This document shows, piece by piece, positions 50,857 to 59,525 of a stretch of DNA of 64,000 nucleotides. Position 1 is the first letter of the stretch. Each line of letters starts with the position of its first letter. The notes under the pieces are model-generated. The model searched no databases and was not told the DNA's origin. It saw only the letters and a program-made list of their open reading frames with translations. The translations under genes were made by a program, and so were the position numbers. Source of the DNA: Haliclystus octoradiatus (lineage: Eukaryota > Cnidaria > Staurozoa > Stauromedusae > Haliclystidae); contig OU744449.1 in assembly GCA_916610825.1 (NCBI GenBank), forward strand, positions 23,015,793-23,079,792. The letters are read 5' to 3'.

Positions 50857-51090
50857 ACGCAACGATCCGGAACTCCGGTAAAAAGCGCAACGATTTGCGC
50901 AACGATCCGGTCAACCACTCCGGTATTTGCGCAACGATCCGGTCAACCACTCCGGTATTTGCGCAACGATCCGGTCAACCACTCCGGTATTTGCGCAACG
51001 ATCCGGTTTAGCGCAACGATCCGGTTTTAGCGCAACGATCCGGTTTTAGCGCAACGATCCATTAATCCGATTACCAAAAGCGCAACGATT
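50857..51090. repeat. Polinton terminal tandem repeats (GCGCAACGATCCGG)
   Basis: Three 32-bp units (GCGCAACGATCCGGTCAACC plus ACTCCGGTATTT) are followed by three units of 18-19 bp (TTTTAGCGCAACGATCCGG), with diverged units at either side. GCGCAACGAT occurs about nine times. Tandem repeats in terminal inverted repeats are common in Polintons; the matching right end is needed for proof. Confidence 0.8.
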
Positions 51091-51118
51091 GATTGACAAC
51101 ATGTCAATCATCCAGGGT

Positions 51119-51126
51119 TATAAAAG
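51119..51126 (+). promoter_or_regulatory. TATA box of the 268-aa Polinton gene
   Basis: TATAAAAG lies 72 bp before the ATG at 51198. The same octamer is found upstream of two other genes of the element. Confidence 0.6.
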
Positions 51127-51197
51127 CCTCGTTTGAAAATCATTTCATTTCATTACAATTTGACATACGGTATAGCAGTTGAGTTGTTTTTTGCATA

Positions 51198-52004
51198 ATG
51201 GCTTCAATGAATGATTTGGAATATGCAAGGAATCCATATCCTGAGGTATTTGATTTTAAAGACCGTGACACCGATGTACATAAGAGAAGCTATGTTGAAC
51301 GAAAGGTTACATCAGAGTCTGCACGTAAGCGATTGAAATTGGATATAGAAGAGCCAAGGAATACGTCAGTTGGGCTAGAATCCATGAGCAAAGCAGATTT
51401 ATTAAAATACCAACTTCATTGTGTGAGTCTTGGAAGAAATGCAGTCATGTATAGGTTACCAGAAGATGGTAGTTTTATACCGGGTATGGTTATTCGAGAC
51501 ACTGGAGAGACGTTATCGAAAGCATTTGGTGTAAAAAGCAGACCTATGATGAAAAGCTTATTCTTTGCGGCGTTGGCATTAATTCTCGTGAAGCAAAAAA
51601 AGCTATTACGTCAAGCAAAGTATGGGAACATAAAGAATGTTGTTACATTTTGCCAGCAACTGAAGGAACAAGGCTACTTGGACAATATTATTGTAGATGA
51701 CGGACCGGTGAATGAGCAGTGTAAAACGAAAATGGTTCGTCTGTACTCCTACGGTGAAAATGGGGAAGTAACGACGCAACTAACGGTGGAATTACACAAC
51801 TACGAAGCTTATTCTAAATTCTCGTTAAGAAATAAAACGGTTGACGGTACAACTATAACGGGTGTGAATTTATACCCAAGCGAACTTGTTAAAGCAATGA
51901 GACATTTGAATGGACAATTTGATTTTGTAACTAAAGAGTTATCTATGACCTTGAATGCTTCTACGGTGAATCATGTATGTACAGATAATGACAATTGGTT
52001 TTGA
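51198..52004 (+). CDS. Polinton-encoded protein of unknown function, 268 aa
   Basis: An intact frame with a TATAAAAG box upstream and AATAAA at 52061-52066 downstream. The N-terminal third is charged and contains a basic KRLKLD stretch that may be a nuclear signal. The middle has a hydrophobic segment (KSLFFAALALILVKQKK). The C-terminal half is mixed alpha/beta in appearance. I recognise no domain. It is the first gene inside the left end and is transcribed inward, convergent with the capsid-protease block. Confidence 0.7.
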   Translation: MASMNDLEYARNPYPEVFDFKDRDTDVHKRSYVERKVTSESARKRLKLDIEEPRNTSVGLESMSKADLLKYQLHCVSLGRNAVMYRLPEDGSFIPGMVIRDTGETLSKAFGVKSRPMMKSLFFAALALILVKQKKLLRQAKYGNIKNVVTFCQQLKEQGYLDNIIVDDGPVNEQCKTKMVRLYSYGENGEVTTQLTVELHNYEAYSKFSLRNKTVDGTTITGVNLYPSELVKAMRHLNGQFDFVTKELSMTLNASTVNHVCTDNDNWF

Positions 52005-52060
52005 CTGTTAAATGTTAGTTTGAAATGTAAATCGATTTTTTTTGTATTGTTTATATTCTC

Positions 52061-52066
52061 AATAAA
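52061..52066 (+). terminator. AATAAA polyadenylation signal of the 268-aa gene
   Basis: AATAAA lies 57 bp after the stop codon of the frame at 51198-52004. Confidence 0.65.
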
Positions 52067-52165
52067 ATATCGCGTGAGACAATTTATGAAATTTCTCAGT
52101 CTGAGCAACTATTGTGTCATCTGTCAATCATCATCACAGCTATTTAGTTTACACTTTAAGTGTTG

Positions 52166-52256
52166 ACCGCTGTGTCTATATAGGATGACATCATTATCGG
52201 AAGTGTCTCGACCGCTATGTCTATATAGGATGTCATCATTATCGGAAGTGTCTCGA
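52166..52256. repeat. Tandem duplication of about 45 bp with TGACATCA- and GGAAGTG-like sites
   Basis: GACCGCTGTGTCTATATAGG and ATCATTATCGGAAGTGTCTC occur twice in a row with few changes. Each unit holds a CTATATAGG box, a TGACATCA (ATF/AP-1-like; TGTCATCA in the second unit) and CGGAAGTG (ETS-like). A regulatory role is only a guess. Confidence 0.5.
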
Positions 52257-52457
52257 TAGTACCTTGCCCGACATCTAAGAATAGATCAACGAATGTTTAA
52301 ACCCCCCTCTCATGATAAATTACTATAGAATGCGAGAGACACGAGAAAGAAAACTTATATTTATTTTTATACATGTATTTTAATGTGTTGTCTTACTGTT
52401 TCAACAGTATTATACAACATATACTATATTACATGTTTTTTATATATATATTTTCAT

Positions 52458-52631
52458 TTACACACGGAGGATGGCCTCAATGGCGTCAATGCCATCAACG
52501 GCTGTTCTTCTCTTTCTGCACATTGAATGTTCAGAATCTATGGTTCCACTGAAAAGTAAAACAGAACAGCAATAATTAGTTTAACAAACATTAACGCTAT
52601 TTAACACACGAACCCTAACCCCCTAATGTAC

Positions 52632-52665
<34 letters not shown>

Positions 52666-53237
52666 TTATTCAGAACTCTTCGCTATGATAACAACTTACA
52701 TCATTATTTCAATTATTGAACTCAATGACTATGATAGCAACTTACATCATGATTTCAAGGATTGCTTTGACAGCAACTGCCTTCTTGTTCAAGTCTGCGA
52801 GTAAAGTAATAATATGACATCAATCTACCTTTTTTTATTATTCCTATAGTTACAAAATGGTGAATCGCCAACTTACGGAAATGCCCTGCCATCAGGGTTT
52901 GACGGACTGCACGAAGCAGCCCGCCCCAAAGATGAAACCATCTTTTGTGGTTTTCTAGATTTTTCCAACTTAAAAATAAAAAGAGAATGTCATCATTAGA
53001 AATAAATTCATATGAAAAACCTATCGCTAGTTCATTTGAGATTCAAATTTGAAAACTCACGCGTTTGCCGCTTCCATTGATACATATGCGGCTAGCCTAC
53101 GTAGATAGTATAGAGATAGTTTCAAACATTCATTCATGTACTCAATAGAGATACTCAGTAAAATTGATGTAATATACTTACAATTCATAAATTTCACTCT
53201 CATGGAGGAATTCCACACGATGGTGGAATATATCCAT
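52458..53237 (-). CDS. Four-exon small gene inside the Polinton, 95 aa, unknown
   Basis: Exons 53237-53182, 52968-52877, 52794-52746 and 52548-52458 have GT/AG borders and phases (2, 1, 2) that all agree, ending in TAA. The product starts MDIFHHRVEFLHES, has a Trp-rich middle (FWKNLENHKRWFHLW) and a basic CRKRR motif near the C-terminus. A TATAAAAG box lies 37 bp upstream of the ATG. No family is recognised. The gene is the last of the minus-strand block. Introns in such a small mobile-element gene are unusual. Confidence 0.65.
52684..52758 (-). repeat. Duplicated 5' splice donor segment
   Basis: Two copies of about 29 bp (52684-52712 and 52730-52758) each contain ATGATGTAAGTTG on the minus strand. 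The exon 3 donor of the four-exon gene is in the right copy; the left copy supplies a second identical donor. Confidence 0.7.
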
Positions 53238-53273
53238 GATGAGTTGAAAAGGATTAATATGAGAGGTGCACGT

Positions 53274-53281
53274 CTTTTATA
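53274..53281 (-). promoter_or_regulatory. TATA box of the four-exon gene
   Basis: TATAAAAG on the minus strand, 37 bp upstream of the ATG at 53237. Confidence 0.65.
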
Positions 53282-53289
53282 CTCCTATA

Positions 53290-53840
53290 GCTGATCACGA
53301 GGTATAGAAACTTCTTTTGACTCTAGAACGTAGTGATCTTCTTAATATAGACTGCTGATTGGCTACATTGAAACATAACTGTGTCAGTCTACTTTGGACT
53401 CCCACATTTTAATGATTCGTAGATTACTGATTGGTCAATGAAATGATCGTACGTTATTCTACCGGGGGAGGCACCCCGTATAGATGGGAATTCATACCCA
53501 ATTATCTTAATGTCATTCGTTCAAGTGATGCAATGAAACAAAGGTTTTTACCGACTACATGTATATAGAGTGACCACCGAGTCTGCCGGCTGTAGACAGG
53601 CTGCCTCGCAATGATGAGAAGCGTCGCGTATTGATGCTTCGCAAAGTGAACCTTGACACGTTTCAGATTTATGTCATCAATCGCATGGAAGTAAGACAGA
53701 CTTTATAACAAACTCGTCTCAAAGAGAAAGCATAAAAAGACAATCAGGTAAGACTCACATCAATGTATTCAACTAAGTTATATTCTATTTACAAAAATTC
53801 ATACTGATGAATCATACAGTTTGTTTTAACAGAAGCTATT
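53290..53840. other. Non-coding gap in the Polinton
   Basis: No frame above noise. It lies between the four-exon gene's promoter and the protease stop. No AATAAA is evident for the protease transcript. Confidence 0.5.
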
Positions 53841-53853
53841 TCGTGCAACTTGA

Positions 53854-54399
53854 TTAGATAAAATTTAACAGACTTCGAACTGTTTGTCTAATAAAGTACT
53901 TTTGATCCTGTAATCGAGTCCTCTGATAGTCAGGAAATTTATGTTCTATGAAACTTTTTACAACATTTTCATTGTAATCCTGATCTTGTAAGGAGAAATC
54001 CGTTAAAATGTCGGCCATTGTTCGCTGTCTTGTCAATCCATACGCAAAGTATATTGCAAATTGTCCACACGCCACGGAAGTGTTGCTTTGAAGTTGTATT
54101 CCATCAATACAGTGTAATGAGGTACCCAAGGTCTCCAATTTCTCAGTCATGTTATAATAACTAGGTGGTCGACCAAAGGAGTCTACAAAATTAACATGCC
54201 CACGCCGATTGGTGTGGACTAAAAGTCAGTGGGCCCCTATCAAATTGCTAGGTTCTGTGTTTACAACAATGACCATGTCACGAATGTTTGAGTCAGGTGT
54301 TAATGTTTGAAAATAATCCATGGCCAAGACATCTATATACCCATGTTTTTTTATTTGATCATCTGCATGGAGAATGTCCCTCAAACTTTGTGTATCCAT
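53854..54399 (-). pseudogene. Polinton maturation protease (adenain-like cysteine protease), interrupted by one stop
   Basis: Cysteine protease of the adenovirus type, expected to process capsid proteins. From the first ATG (54399) the frame runs 181 codons, close to the usual family length. The catalytic His lies in LLVHT, the Asp in FVDSFG and the nucleophile Cys in SVACGQF. An in-frame TGA at 54228-54226 splits the frame just before the His motif. Everything downstream stays in the same frame, so the break is a single nonsense change. The gene starts 18 bp after the capsid gene ends. It could be a real inactivating mutation, an assembly error or readthrough. Confidence 0.85.
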
Positions 54400-54416
54400 A
54401 ATGATAAATGCTCCCT

Positions 54417-55727
54417 TCAAAAATCTGTCAAAACGTGTCTAGATTTATCCACAGAAATACACGAATCAAATTCTGCGTACATTAACAATGTCACCGTCTG
54501 CGGTAGTGGTGTTCCAAACGAGAGAGCGATGCGTAAATCACCAGTGCGTTTAGGCTCCGTATGTCCAGTAACACTTGCAGTCGGCGCCAAATGAAAACCA
54601 TAAATGCAATAGCCATTCTTATACTCAGAAGGTAATATATCAATACTTTCATCAATGTAGGATTTAGACATTGATTGAAATAGAGAATGATAGCCATCAG
54701 CAATTTCATCTTTTCCGTAATTCAGTTGCAGTGGTTTTGCCGGGCATGATTTTCCATTAACAATGCAGGCCAAACTGGTCAAATCAAAGTTCTTGAAATT
54801 AAACGGATTTGTATTTGCTGTGCCAGAGAAACTCACATTGTCAACCAAAGCAATGAATACTCGGGTGGGTAGGGTGCCTGTGATGCAGTGATTCAAGGTT
54901 TGATGAGATACCAAAGCAGAGAGAGTGAAATTTTTAACCAAAATTCTATCAATTGGATACAAAGCCGGTTGGGTCGCCAGTTGCTTCTGTACGGTGAGAA
55001 AATGAGCGTCCGTCAGTGTGACACGTTTTACTTTGAAGACAGCACTCAAAAGTTTAATCTTGTAATTGACTCCCACGTCAGGAGAGATTAATGCGAAAGC
55101 GTCCTTACTTCGATGTAGAATCAATTTAAGAGGAAGGGCGTTTAACAATAGTCTATTACAGGCGAATAAATCCGCATGAATTCTGCCTTGCAGCGAGACC
55201 ACTTTACCCCGTTCAGTTTGTGATTGGCGTTCATTGAACCCTACATTAGGACCATTAGGTTCGGAATTTTCCATATGACCACTTGTATCCTTCGTCATCA
55301 TTTGTGTATACAATTGAGTTTTTCTTGCATCGGAACCATAGTTTAACAAACTCTCCAGTAGACATCGATACGGATAAGTGGGCATGGAGCTTGAGATGAC
55401 GCGGCCATCCAGCTGAATATCCGTCTGACAAAAGATGGACGATAAAGCATTGTTCACTAACGCCACTTTGGCGTCAATATTAATAGGTGTTCCATCTTCG
55501 TTGGTAATGCGTAATTTTATATGTAAGGAGCTGCGAGCCAAATCTATTAGTCTTTCAGTGGAATCAGATAGGACAAACTCAATTGATCCTCCTGCAGTGA
55601 GTGAATTTGACGGGTAAACATCCTCGTATTGACTACTTTCAATGACAGACTGTACAAAAGGAGGTGCAAACAAATCCGTTTCAGATAAACTACAACTAGC
55701 TTCGTTAAATTGCGGGTGGGTCATCAT
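54417..55727 (-). CDS. Polinton major capsid protein (double jelly-roll)
   Basis: Start chosen at the first ATG (55727), giving 436 residues. The placement between the minor capsid gene and the protease, the length and the texture (beta-rich, with an N-terminal SSQYEDVYPSNSL region and a LLNYGSDARK motif) fit the double jelly-roll major capsid proteins of Polintons, which are related to adenovirus hexon-lineage capsids. The frame is intact. The family assignment rests on context and overall resemblance rather than on a short catalytic motif. Confidence 0.85.
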   Translation of the reverse strand: MMTHPQFNEASCSLSETDLFAPPFVQSVIESSQYEDVYPSNSLTAGGSIEFVLSDSTERLIDLARSSLHIKLRITNEDGTPINIDAKVALVNNALSSIFCQTDIQLDGRVISSSMPTYPYRCLLESLLNYGSDARKTQLYTQMMTKDTSGHMENSEPNGPNVGFNERQSQTERGKVVSLQGRIHADLFACNRLLLNALPLKLILHRSKDAFALISPDVGVNYKIKLLSAVFKVKRVTLTDAHFLTVQKQLATQPALYPIDRILVKNFTLSALVSHQTLNHCITGTLPTRVFIALVDNVSFSGTANTNPFNFKNFDLTSLACIVNGKSCPAKPLQLNYGKDEIADGYHSLFQSMSKSYIDESIDILPSEYKNGYCIYGFHLAPTASVTGHTEPKRTGDLRIALSFGTPLPQTVTLLMYAEFDSCISVDKSRHVLTDF

Positions 55728-55733
55728 CAATGT

Positions 55734-56117
55734 TTAACTAAAAATATCTTTACTTTGTCGTTTTCTAATAGGTTTCTTGCCAACTCTGCCACGACCTATC
55801 TGCTTGCTGATCACACCTCGACTGGCCTTGGTAATCCCACTATCGTCTCGTTTAAGTCTTTTTGAAGGGTAGGTAATCACGTCATCCAACATGGTATGTA
55901 ATCCTTCCTTACCACGCTTCTTTAAAGCCGTTTTGAACGCCACTCCATTCCCATAATCTTTTAACACATTGCTACCTGTCGCGAGAGCTCGTTTTCCAAC
56001 GCTTGTCACTCCCTTTTTTAGCATAGGGGTGAGACTTGAAACAACACCTTTGAATAGATTACCGAGACCAAACCCACCACGCTGACGAATTGGGTAAGCT
56101 GCAAAATGAGTCCTCAT
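55734..56117 (-). CDS. Small basic Polinton protein with glycine-rich amphipathic start (pVI/pX-like)
   Basis: 127 residues from the ATG at 56117, which follows the minor capsid stop by two bases; 7 bp separate it from the capsid start. The N-terminal QRGGFGLGNLFKGVV segment looks like an amphipathic helix preceded by a GG site of the kind adenain-type proteases cut. The C-terminal half is Lys/Arg-rich (KRLKRDD, RKRQSKD). This resembles small core or membrane-lytic proteins of adenovirus-lineage capsids, but the specific role is inference. Confidence 0.7.
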   Translation of the reverse strand: MRTHFAAYPIRQRGGFGLGNLFKGVVSSLTPMLKKGVTSVGKRALATGSNVLKDYGNGVAFKTALKKRGKEGLHTMLDDVITYPSKRLKRDDSGITKASRGVISKQIGRGRVGKKPIRKRQSKDIFS

Positions 56118-56119
56118 TT

Positions 56120-56938
56120 TCAATAACGTACCGGTGTTCTGCGAAATAGTAACTGTACTGAACACTGTCCATCGAGGAATGCCAACTTTTCATTGAAACT
56201 TGTAGTTAAATAGATTCCTATGGTGTGGACATGATCTTGACTGACAGGTTTGAATTGTAAAATGGGAAATTGCATATGATAAAAATCACCATGTTGTCCA
56301 TTCAAGGGGACAACTCGTAACAACGGTGCAGTCAAATCGCCCACATGTTGATGTTTGACAATGTCCGAGTGTACATGAATAGCTTGAAATCGACGTTGTG
56401 GTGAGGCTAGAATAGTGCTGGTATTATTTTCTTGGTGACGTCCCTCTATAGGATTGCTGTGTGCCGTCTGATGATGGATGACTTTATCAACCGGAAAACC
56501 CATAATAGCCCCTATATCGGAGTTGCCAAAATGCAATGAACACTGTACCGGAACGTTAACCCAGACCTTTCCAGATGGTTTGCTGTATTCCATTTCAAAG
56601 GCAGGCATAGAACTGACATCACCCACGGTTGTCTTTTGAACAAGAGCGGTCTTTTGTAAGGCTGTAATTAATTCATTGATGCTTGCATAATAACCAGGTT
56701 CCAAGTGTATAGGGTAAATATGTTTGGCACTTTTCAATATTATCACATTTTTCATAGATCGCACATTATACCAAGACTGTCGAAAGCTAATTTCAGTTAC
56801 AGCACATTGCCAGTGCCCCATTTGCAGATTTAACGGTGAGGGTAACTTGACTTGAAAATTGGAAGCTGTATTATCCGGATGTAAGTCTAAACTACTAGAG
56901 CTAGTTAACACCACGTGGAGTGATGATTCGTTCATCAT
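56120..56938 (-). CDS. Polinton minor capsid protein (penton-type single jelly-roll)
   Basis: 272 residues. The N-terminus MMNESSLHVVLTSSSSLD, the DNTASNFQVKLPSPL stretch and the GHWQCAVTEISF motif are typical of Polinton minor capsid proteins (vertex/penton role). The frame is intact and lies directly upstream of the small basic protein and the major capsid gene. Confidence 0.85.
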   Translation of the reverse strand: MMNESSLHVVLTSSSSLDLHPDNTASNFQVKLPSPLNLQMGHWQCAVTEISFRQSWYNVRSMKNVIILKSAKHIYPIHLEPGYYASINELITALQKTALVQKTTVGDVSSMPAFEMEYSKPSGKVWVNVPVQCSLHFGNSDIGAIMGFPVDKVIHHQTAHSNPIEGRHQENNTSTILASPQRRFQAIHVHSDIVKHQHVGDLTAPLLRVVPLNGQHGDFYHMQFPILQFKPVSQDHVHTIGIYLTTSFNEKLAFLDGQCSVQLLFRRTPVRY

Positions 56939-57019
56939 GTTGTAATAACGTCACTTGCAGGCACCCAGGAGTCAAATGAGGAACTATAGCCAGACCAACG
57001 GACAAAGTAGTGTAGAATG

Positions 57020-58027
57020 TTATTGATTCTCTTTTTTTTTCAATACGCGCTCGACCCTCGTTGTTTCCGACTCTGACACGGACTGAAGTTCTTCTTCGTA
57101 GAATGTGCCTGTTATAGGCTCATTTTGCAGATCCTCTAAACGATAGACGGTGACCTTCCCCTTTAGTACATTTTTCACTTTGAAAATCTCTTCAGTCCAA
57201 CGCGCTAGATAGCCCTTCATGAATACCGTTCGATTATGACTAATGCGAACTGTATCTCCCACATTGTGCTTCGGTTTGGCAGTTTTCTGCTTCTTACCGG
57301 TGTCATACATATTCATCCATGCCAAGCCCTGTGTACCAACGTTAACATCAATAGGTCGCATTTTGATTGATCGGTGATAACCACGATTGTATCTTGACAC
57401 CAGTTGCGGGAGAACGTCAATGTAGGTTCTGGTATTCTTATACGTGAAGTAGGCAAACATGATCTTTTTCAATGTTCGATTAACGCGTTCAACAATGGTC
57501 GCTTTTCGTTCACTATTAGTAGAAAACATTTTGATGTTTTTCTCCGCCAGCAATCGTTGAAAGGTGCGATTGTAAAATTCTGTGCCTTTGTCCACTTGAA
57601 TAGTTTTCGGTTGACGACCAGACTGCAGTATTGTTTTGAAAGCTTTTGTCAACTCCGCCCCTGTTTTTGTTTTTAGCGGTATTACAAATAAGAATTTCGA
57701 TAAAGAATCGATGCAAGTGAGTAAGTATTTGTAATTACGATTAACTTTGGCCAACTTGGGTAGAAAAACCAAATCGAGTGACCATTGCTGGTCAATTCCA
57801 TGAACCAAGACTTGTCTAGTTTTGAAGTTAATTCTTGCTGGTCTATGACGCGTATAGGTTAGTTGTTCTTTTAGCCATTCTTGAACCTCTGAGCGTTTGA
57901 CATCAGGCAATTGCTGTTTCACTTTCGAATAGAGAGGCTGTAAGCCTGAAAATGACACTGGACTGTCTAGAGAATAATAGAGTGATTTCAGTGTCTTATC
58001 CAGTTCCGTTCTATCATTTCGAGTCAT
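57020..58027 (-). CDS. Polinton integrase (retroviral-type rve core, chromo-like C-terminus)
   Basis: 335 residues from the first ATG (58027). The catalytic DDE set is visible: Asp in WSLDLVFLP, Asp in VDKGTEFYN, Glu in IVERVNRT. The C-terminal HNRTVFMKGYLARWTEEIF and VYRLEDLQNEPI segment matches the SH3/chromo-like tail of Polinton integrases. It catalyses element insertion, which for Polintons makes 6-bp target duplications. No HHCC zinc site is seen in the N-terminal part. The frame is intact; the open frame extends further upstream (to 58147) without an ATG. Confidence 0.93.
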   Translation of the reverse strand: MTRNDRTELDKTLKSLYYSLDSPVSFSGLQPLYSKVKQQLPDVKRSEVQEWLKEQLTYTRHRPARINFKTRQVLVHGIDQQWSLDLVFLPKLAKVNRNYKYLLTCIDSLSKFLFVIPLKTKTGAELTKAFKTILQSGRQPKTIQVDKGTEFYNRTFQRLLAEKNIKMFSTNSERKATIVERVNRTLKKIMFAYFTYKNTRTYIDVLPQLVSRYNRGYHRSIKMRPIDVNVGTQGLAWMNMYDTGKKQKTAKPKHNVGDTVRISHNRTVFMKGYLARWTEEIFKVKNVLKGKVTVYRLEDLQNEPITGTFYEEELQSVSESETTRVERVLKKKENQ

Positions 58028-58297
58028 TATCACTGACGAGTTAGACCGATGTCTCACCGGTGACCGACTGACTAGCAATGCTATCTGTCCTCTGTAAGGC
58101 GTCTGTTTCAGCAGGGGGTCCGTCAACTTCAGTCTTTGTAAAGTCAACTTCTGAACTACAACAAATCAAGACACAACGAACACGTTTGAATATATCTTTA
58201 GCGTCCAAATTAAAAGACATGTTTACTATCCAAAGCATTCAATGAACTAACTAGGTTTACAGGTTTACCGCTATCTAATATACGTACATAACACGGA

Positions 58298-59101
58298 CTA
58301 AAATGAATGATTTTTAGTGGAAGATAACCACGTTTTGTTTTTTGCTTTAAGCGGTGTACTAGTTCCCAATAGCGGAGATAATCTTCGTTGTGATTTTTCA
58401 GCTCTTCTCATCATTTTTGGTTTACTTTGAGACTTTTTGTAGGTGCGAATTGTTTCCAACTGTGTGGGATTCTTCACCCATTGCATCGGCACATTCAATT
58501 GAGCCAACATCTTTGAGAATAGCGCTGTGTGAACACCAGGTAAGATACCATCCTTTCCTTTACGTACCCGAAACGTGTCATTGATTAGATCGCTAATGTT
58601 AGATCCTTCAATGACTTTGTTTCTGAATACTAATTCACCCTTGTCATTATAACCACTAATAGCAGGATTAGTTTTAATCATTTCAAGTAGCATTTTTGCT
58701 TGTGGTTTCATTGTTTTTGGTAGCAGAGAAAGTGTTCTTTGTTCTACTGCATCTTGATTTGCTTCTACAGGTGACGAGGTACTTGAATTCACGGGCATGT
58801 CATTTTGCAATTCTGATGACGGCTTGGCAATGACTTGCACCTTTTTCGGTTTTAGGACATTTTCACGACGCTTTTGAAACTCTGCCAACTCATTAGTAAA
58901 CCTTCTAACTTTCTCACTATCCGGAATATCATTTCGAGTTAACATCCCATCCATTTCCTGTTCCGCTTTGACCATGGCTGCCTTCTCGGGTTGTAATGTG
59001 CTGTTTACTGTAGGAATTGATGACCGATTACCACTATCCAATTGATTCATCAACCGTTCATAAACATCTGGTGTTAAAACCACATGTTTTCTAAACGTCA
59101 T
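58298..59101 (-). CDS. Polinton protein of unknown function, 267 aa
   Basis: Start at the first ATG (59101). The N-terminus MTFRKHVVLTPDVYERLM is followed by an acidic/Lys-rich coiled segment (about 50-95). The C-terminal half has NPAISGYNDKGELVFRN, then LPGVHTALFSKML, and ends in a basic KPKMMRRAEKSQRR tail. Proteins with this layout occur next to the ATPase in Polintons and in their host-genome relics; function unknown. It overlaps no neighbour and follows the 104-aa gene. Confidence 0.75.
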   Translation of the reverse strand: MTFRKHVVLTPDVYERLMNQLDSGNRSSIPTVNSTLQPEKAAMVKAEQEMDGMLTRNDIPDSEKVRRFTNELAEFQKRRENVLKPKKVQVIAKPSSELQNDMPVNSSTSSPVEANQDAVEQRTLSLLPKTMKPQAKMLLEMIKTNPAISGYNDKGELVFRNKVIEGSNISDLINDTFRVRKGKDGILPGVHTALFSKMLAQLNVPMQWVKNPTQLETIRTYKKSQSKPKMMRRAEKSQRRLSPLLGTSTPLKAKNKTWLSSTKNHSF

Positions 59102-59124
59102 TGTTAAGGACGAGATTGCAAGTC

Positions 59125-59439
59125 TCAAAATATACTTGCTAGTAGATCCCCTATCTCAGAGCCTATACCCCCACCTCGTTGATTGACTAATATTGCTCGT
59201 CGACTTTTCACTGTTCGTTTGGGTTGTATCAGTTTTCGCAAAACTGTCTTTTTAGAAGCCAACTTTCGTTTCAATTTTGCCGAGATGGGAACACGCCCCT
59301 TTAAAACGTTCACGACAATATCGCAGATGGAGTGAATCAAATCAGGCTTTGCTGTTTTCAATATATTAGCCTGATCCGAACACTTGCAATCTTTCAGAGC
59401 TTTCAATAGCGGTAAATTACGTTTTAGACGGTTAGTCAT
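59125..59439 (-). CDS. Small basic Polinton protein, 104 aa
   Basis: Starts with ATG at 59439, 59 bp after a TATAAAAG box. It is Lys/Arg-rich with a Cys pair (CKCSD), the motif KPDLIHSICDIVVNVLKG, and a final NQRGGGIGSEIGDLLASIF in which the GGG/G region resembles an adenain-type cleavage site. It may bind DNA or act as a core protein; this is inferred from charge only. Confidence 0.75.
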   Translation of the reverse strand: MTNRLKRNLPLLKALKDCKCSDQANILKTAKPDLIHSICDIVVNVLKGRVPISAKLKRKLASKKTVLRKLIQPKRTVKSRRAILVNQRGGGIGSEIGDLLASIF

Positions 59440-59497
59440 TCTTCCGTTGTCATTGACTGTCGATAAGCAACTGACTCAATTGTTTAAAATGGTTAAC

Positions 59498-59505
59498 CTT
59501 TTATA
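59498..59505 (-). promoter_or_regulatory. TATA box upstream of the 104-aa gene
   Basis: TATAAAAG on the minus strand, 59 bp before the ATG and inside the gap after the ATPase stop, so this gene block seems to have its own promoter. Confidence 0.6.
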
Positions 59506-59525
59506 TTTTCAGAGACGTTGACTAA

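Noticed and set aside
58041..58226. Small Polinton frame starting MSFNLDAKDIFKR overlapping the integrase 5' end
   Set aside because: Mostly overlaps the integrase reading frame, has no recognised motif and no clear promoter; evidence too weak.
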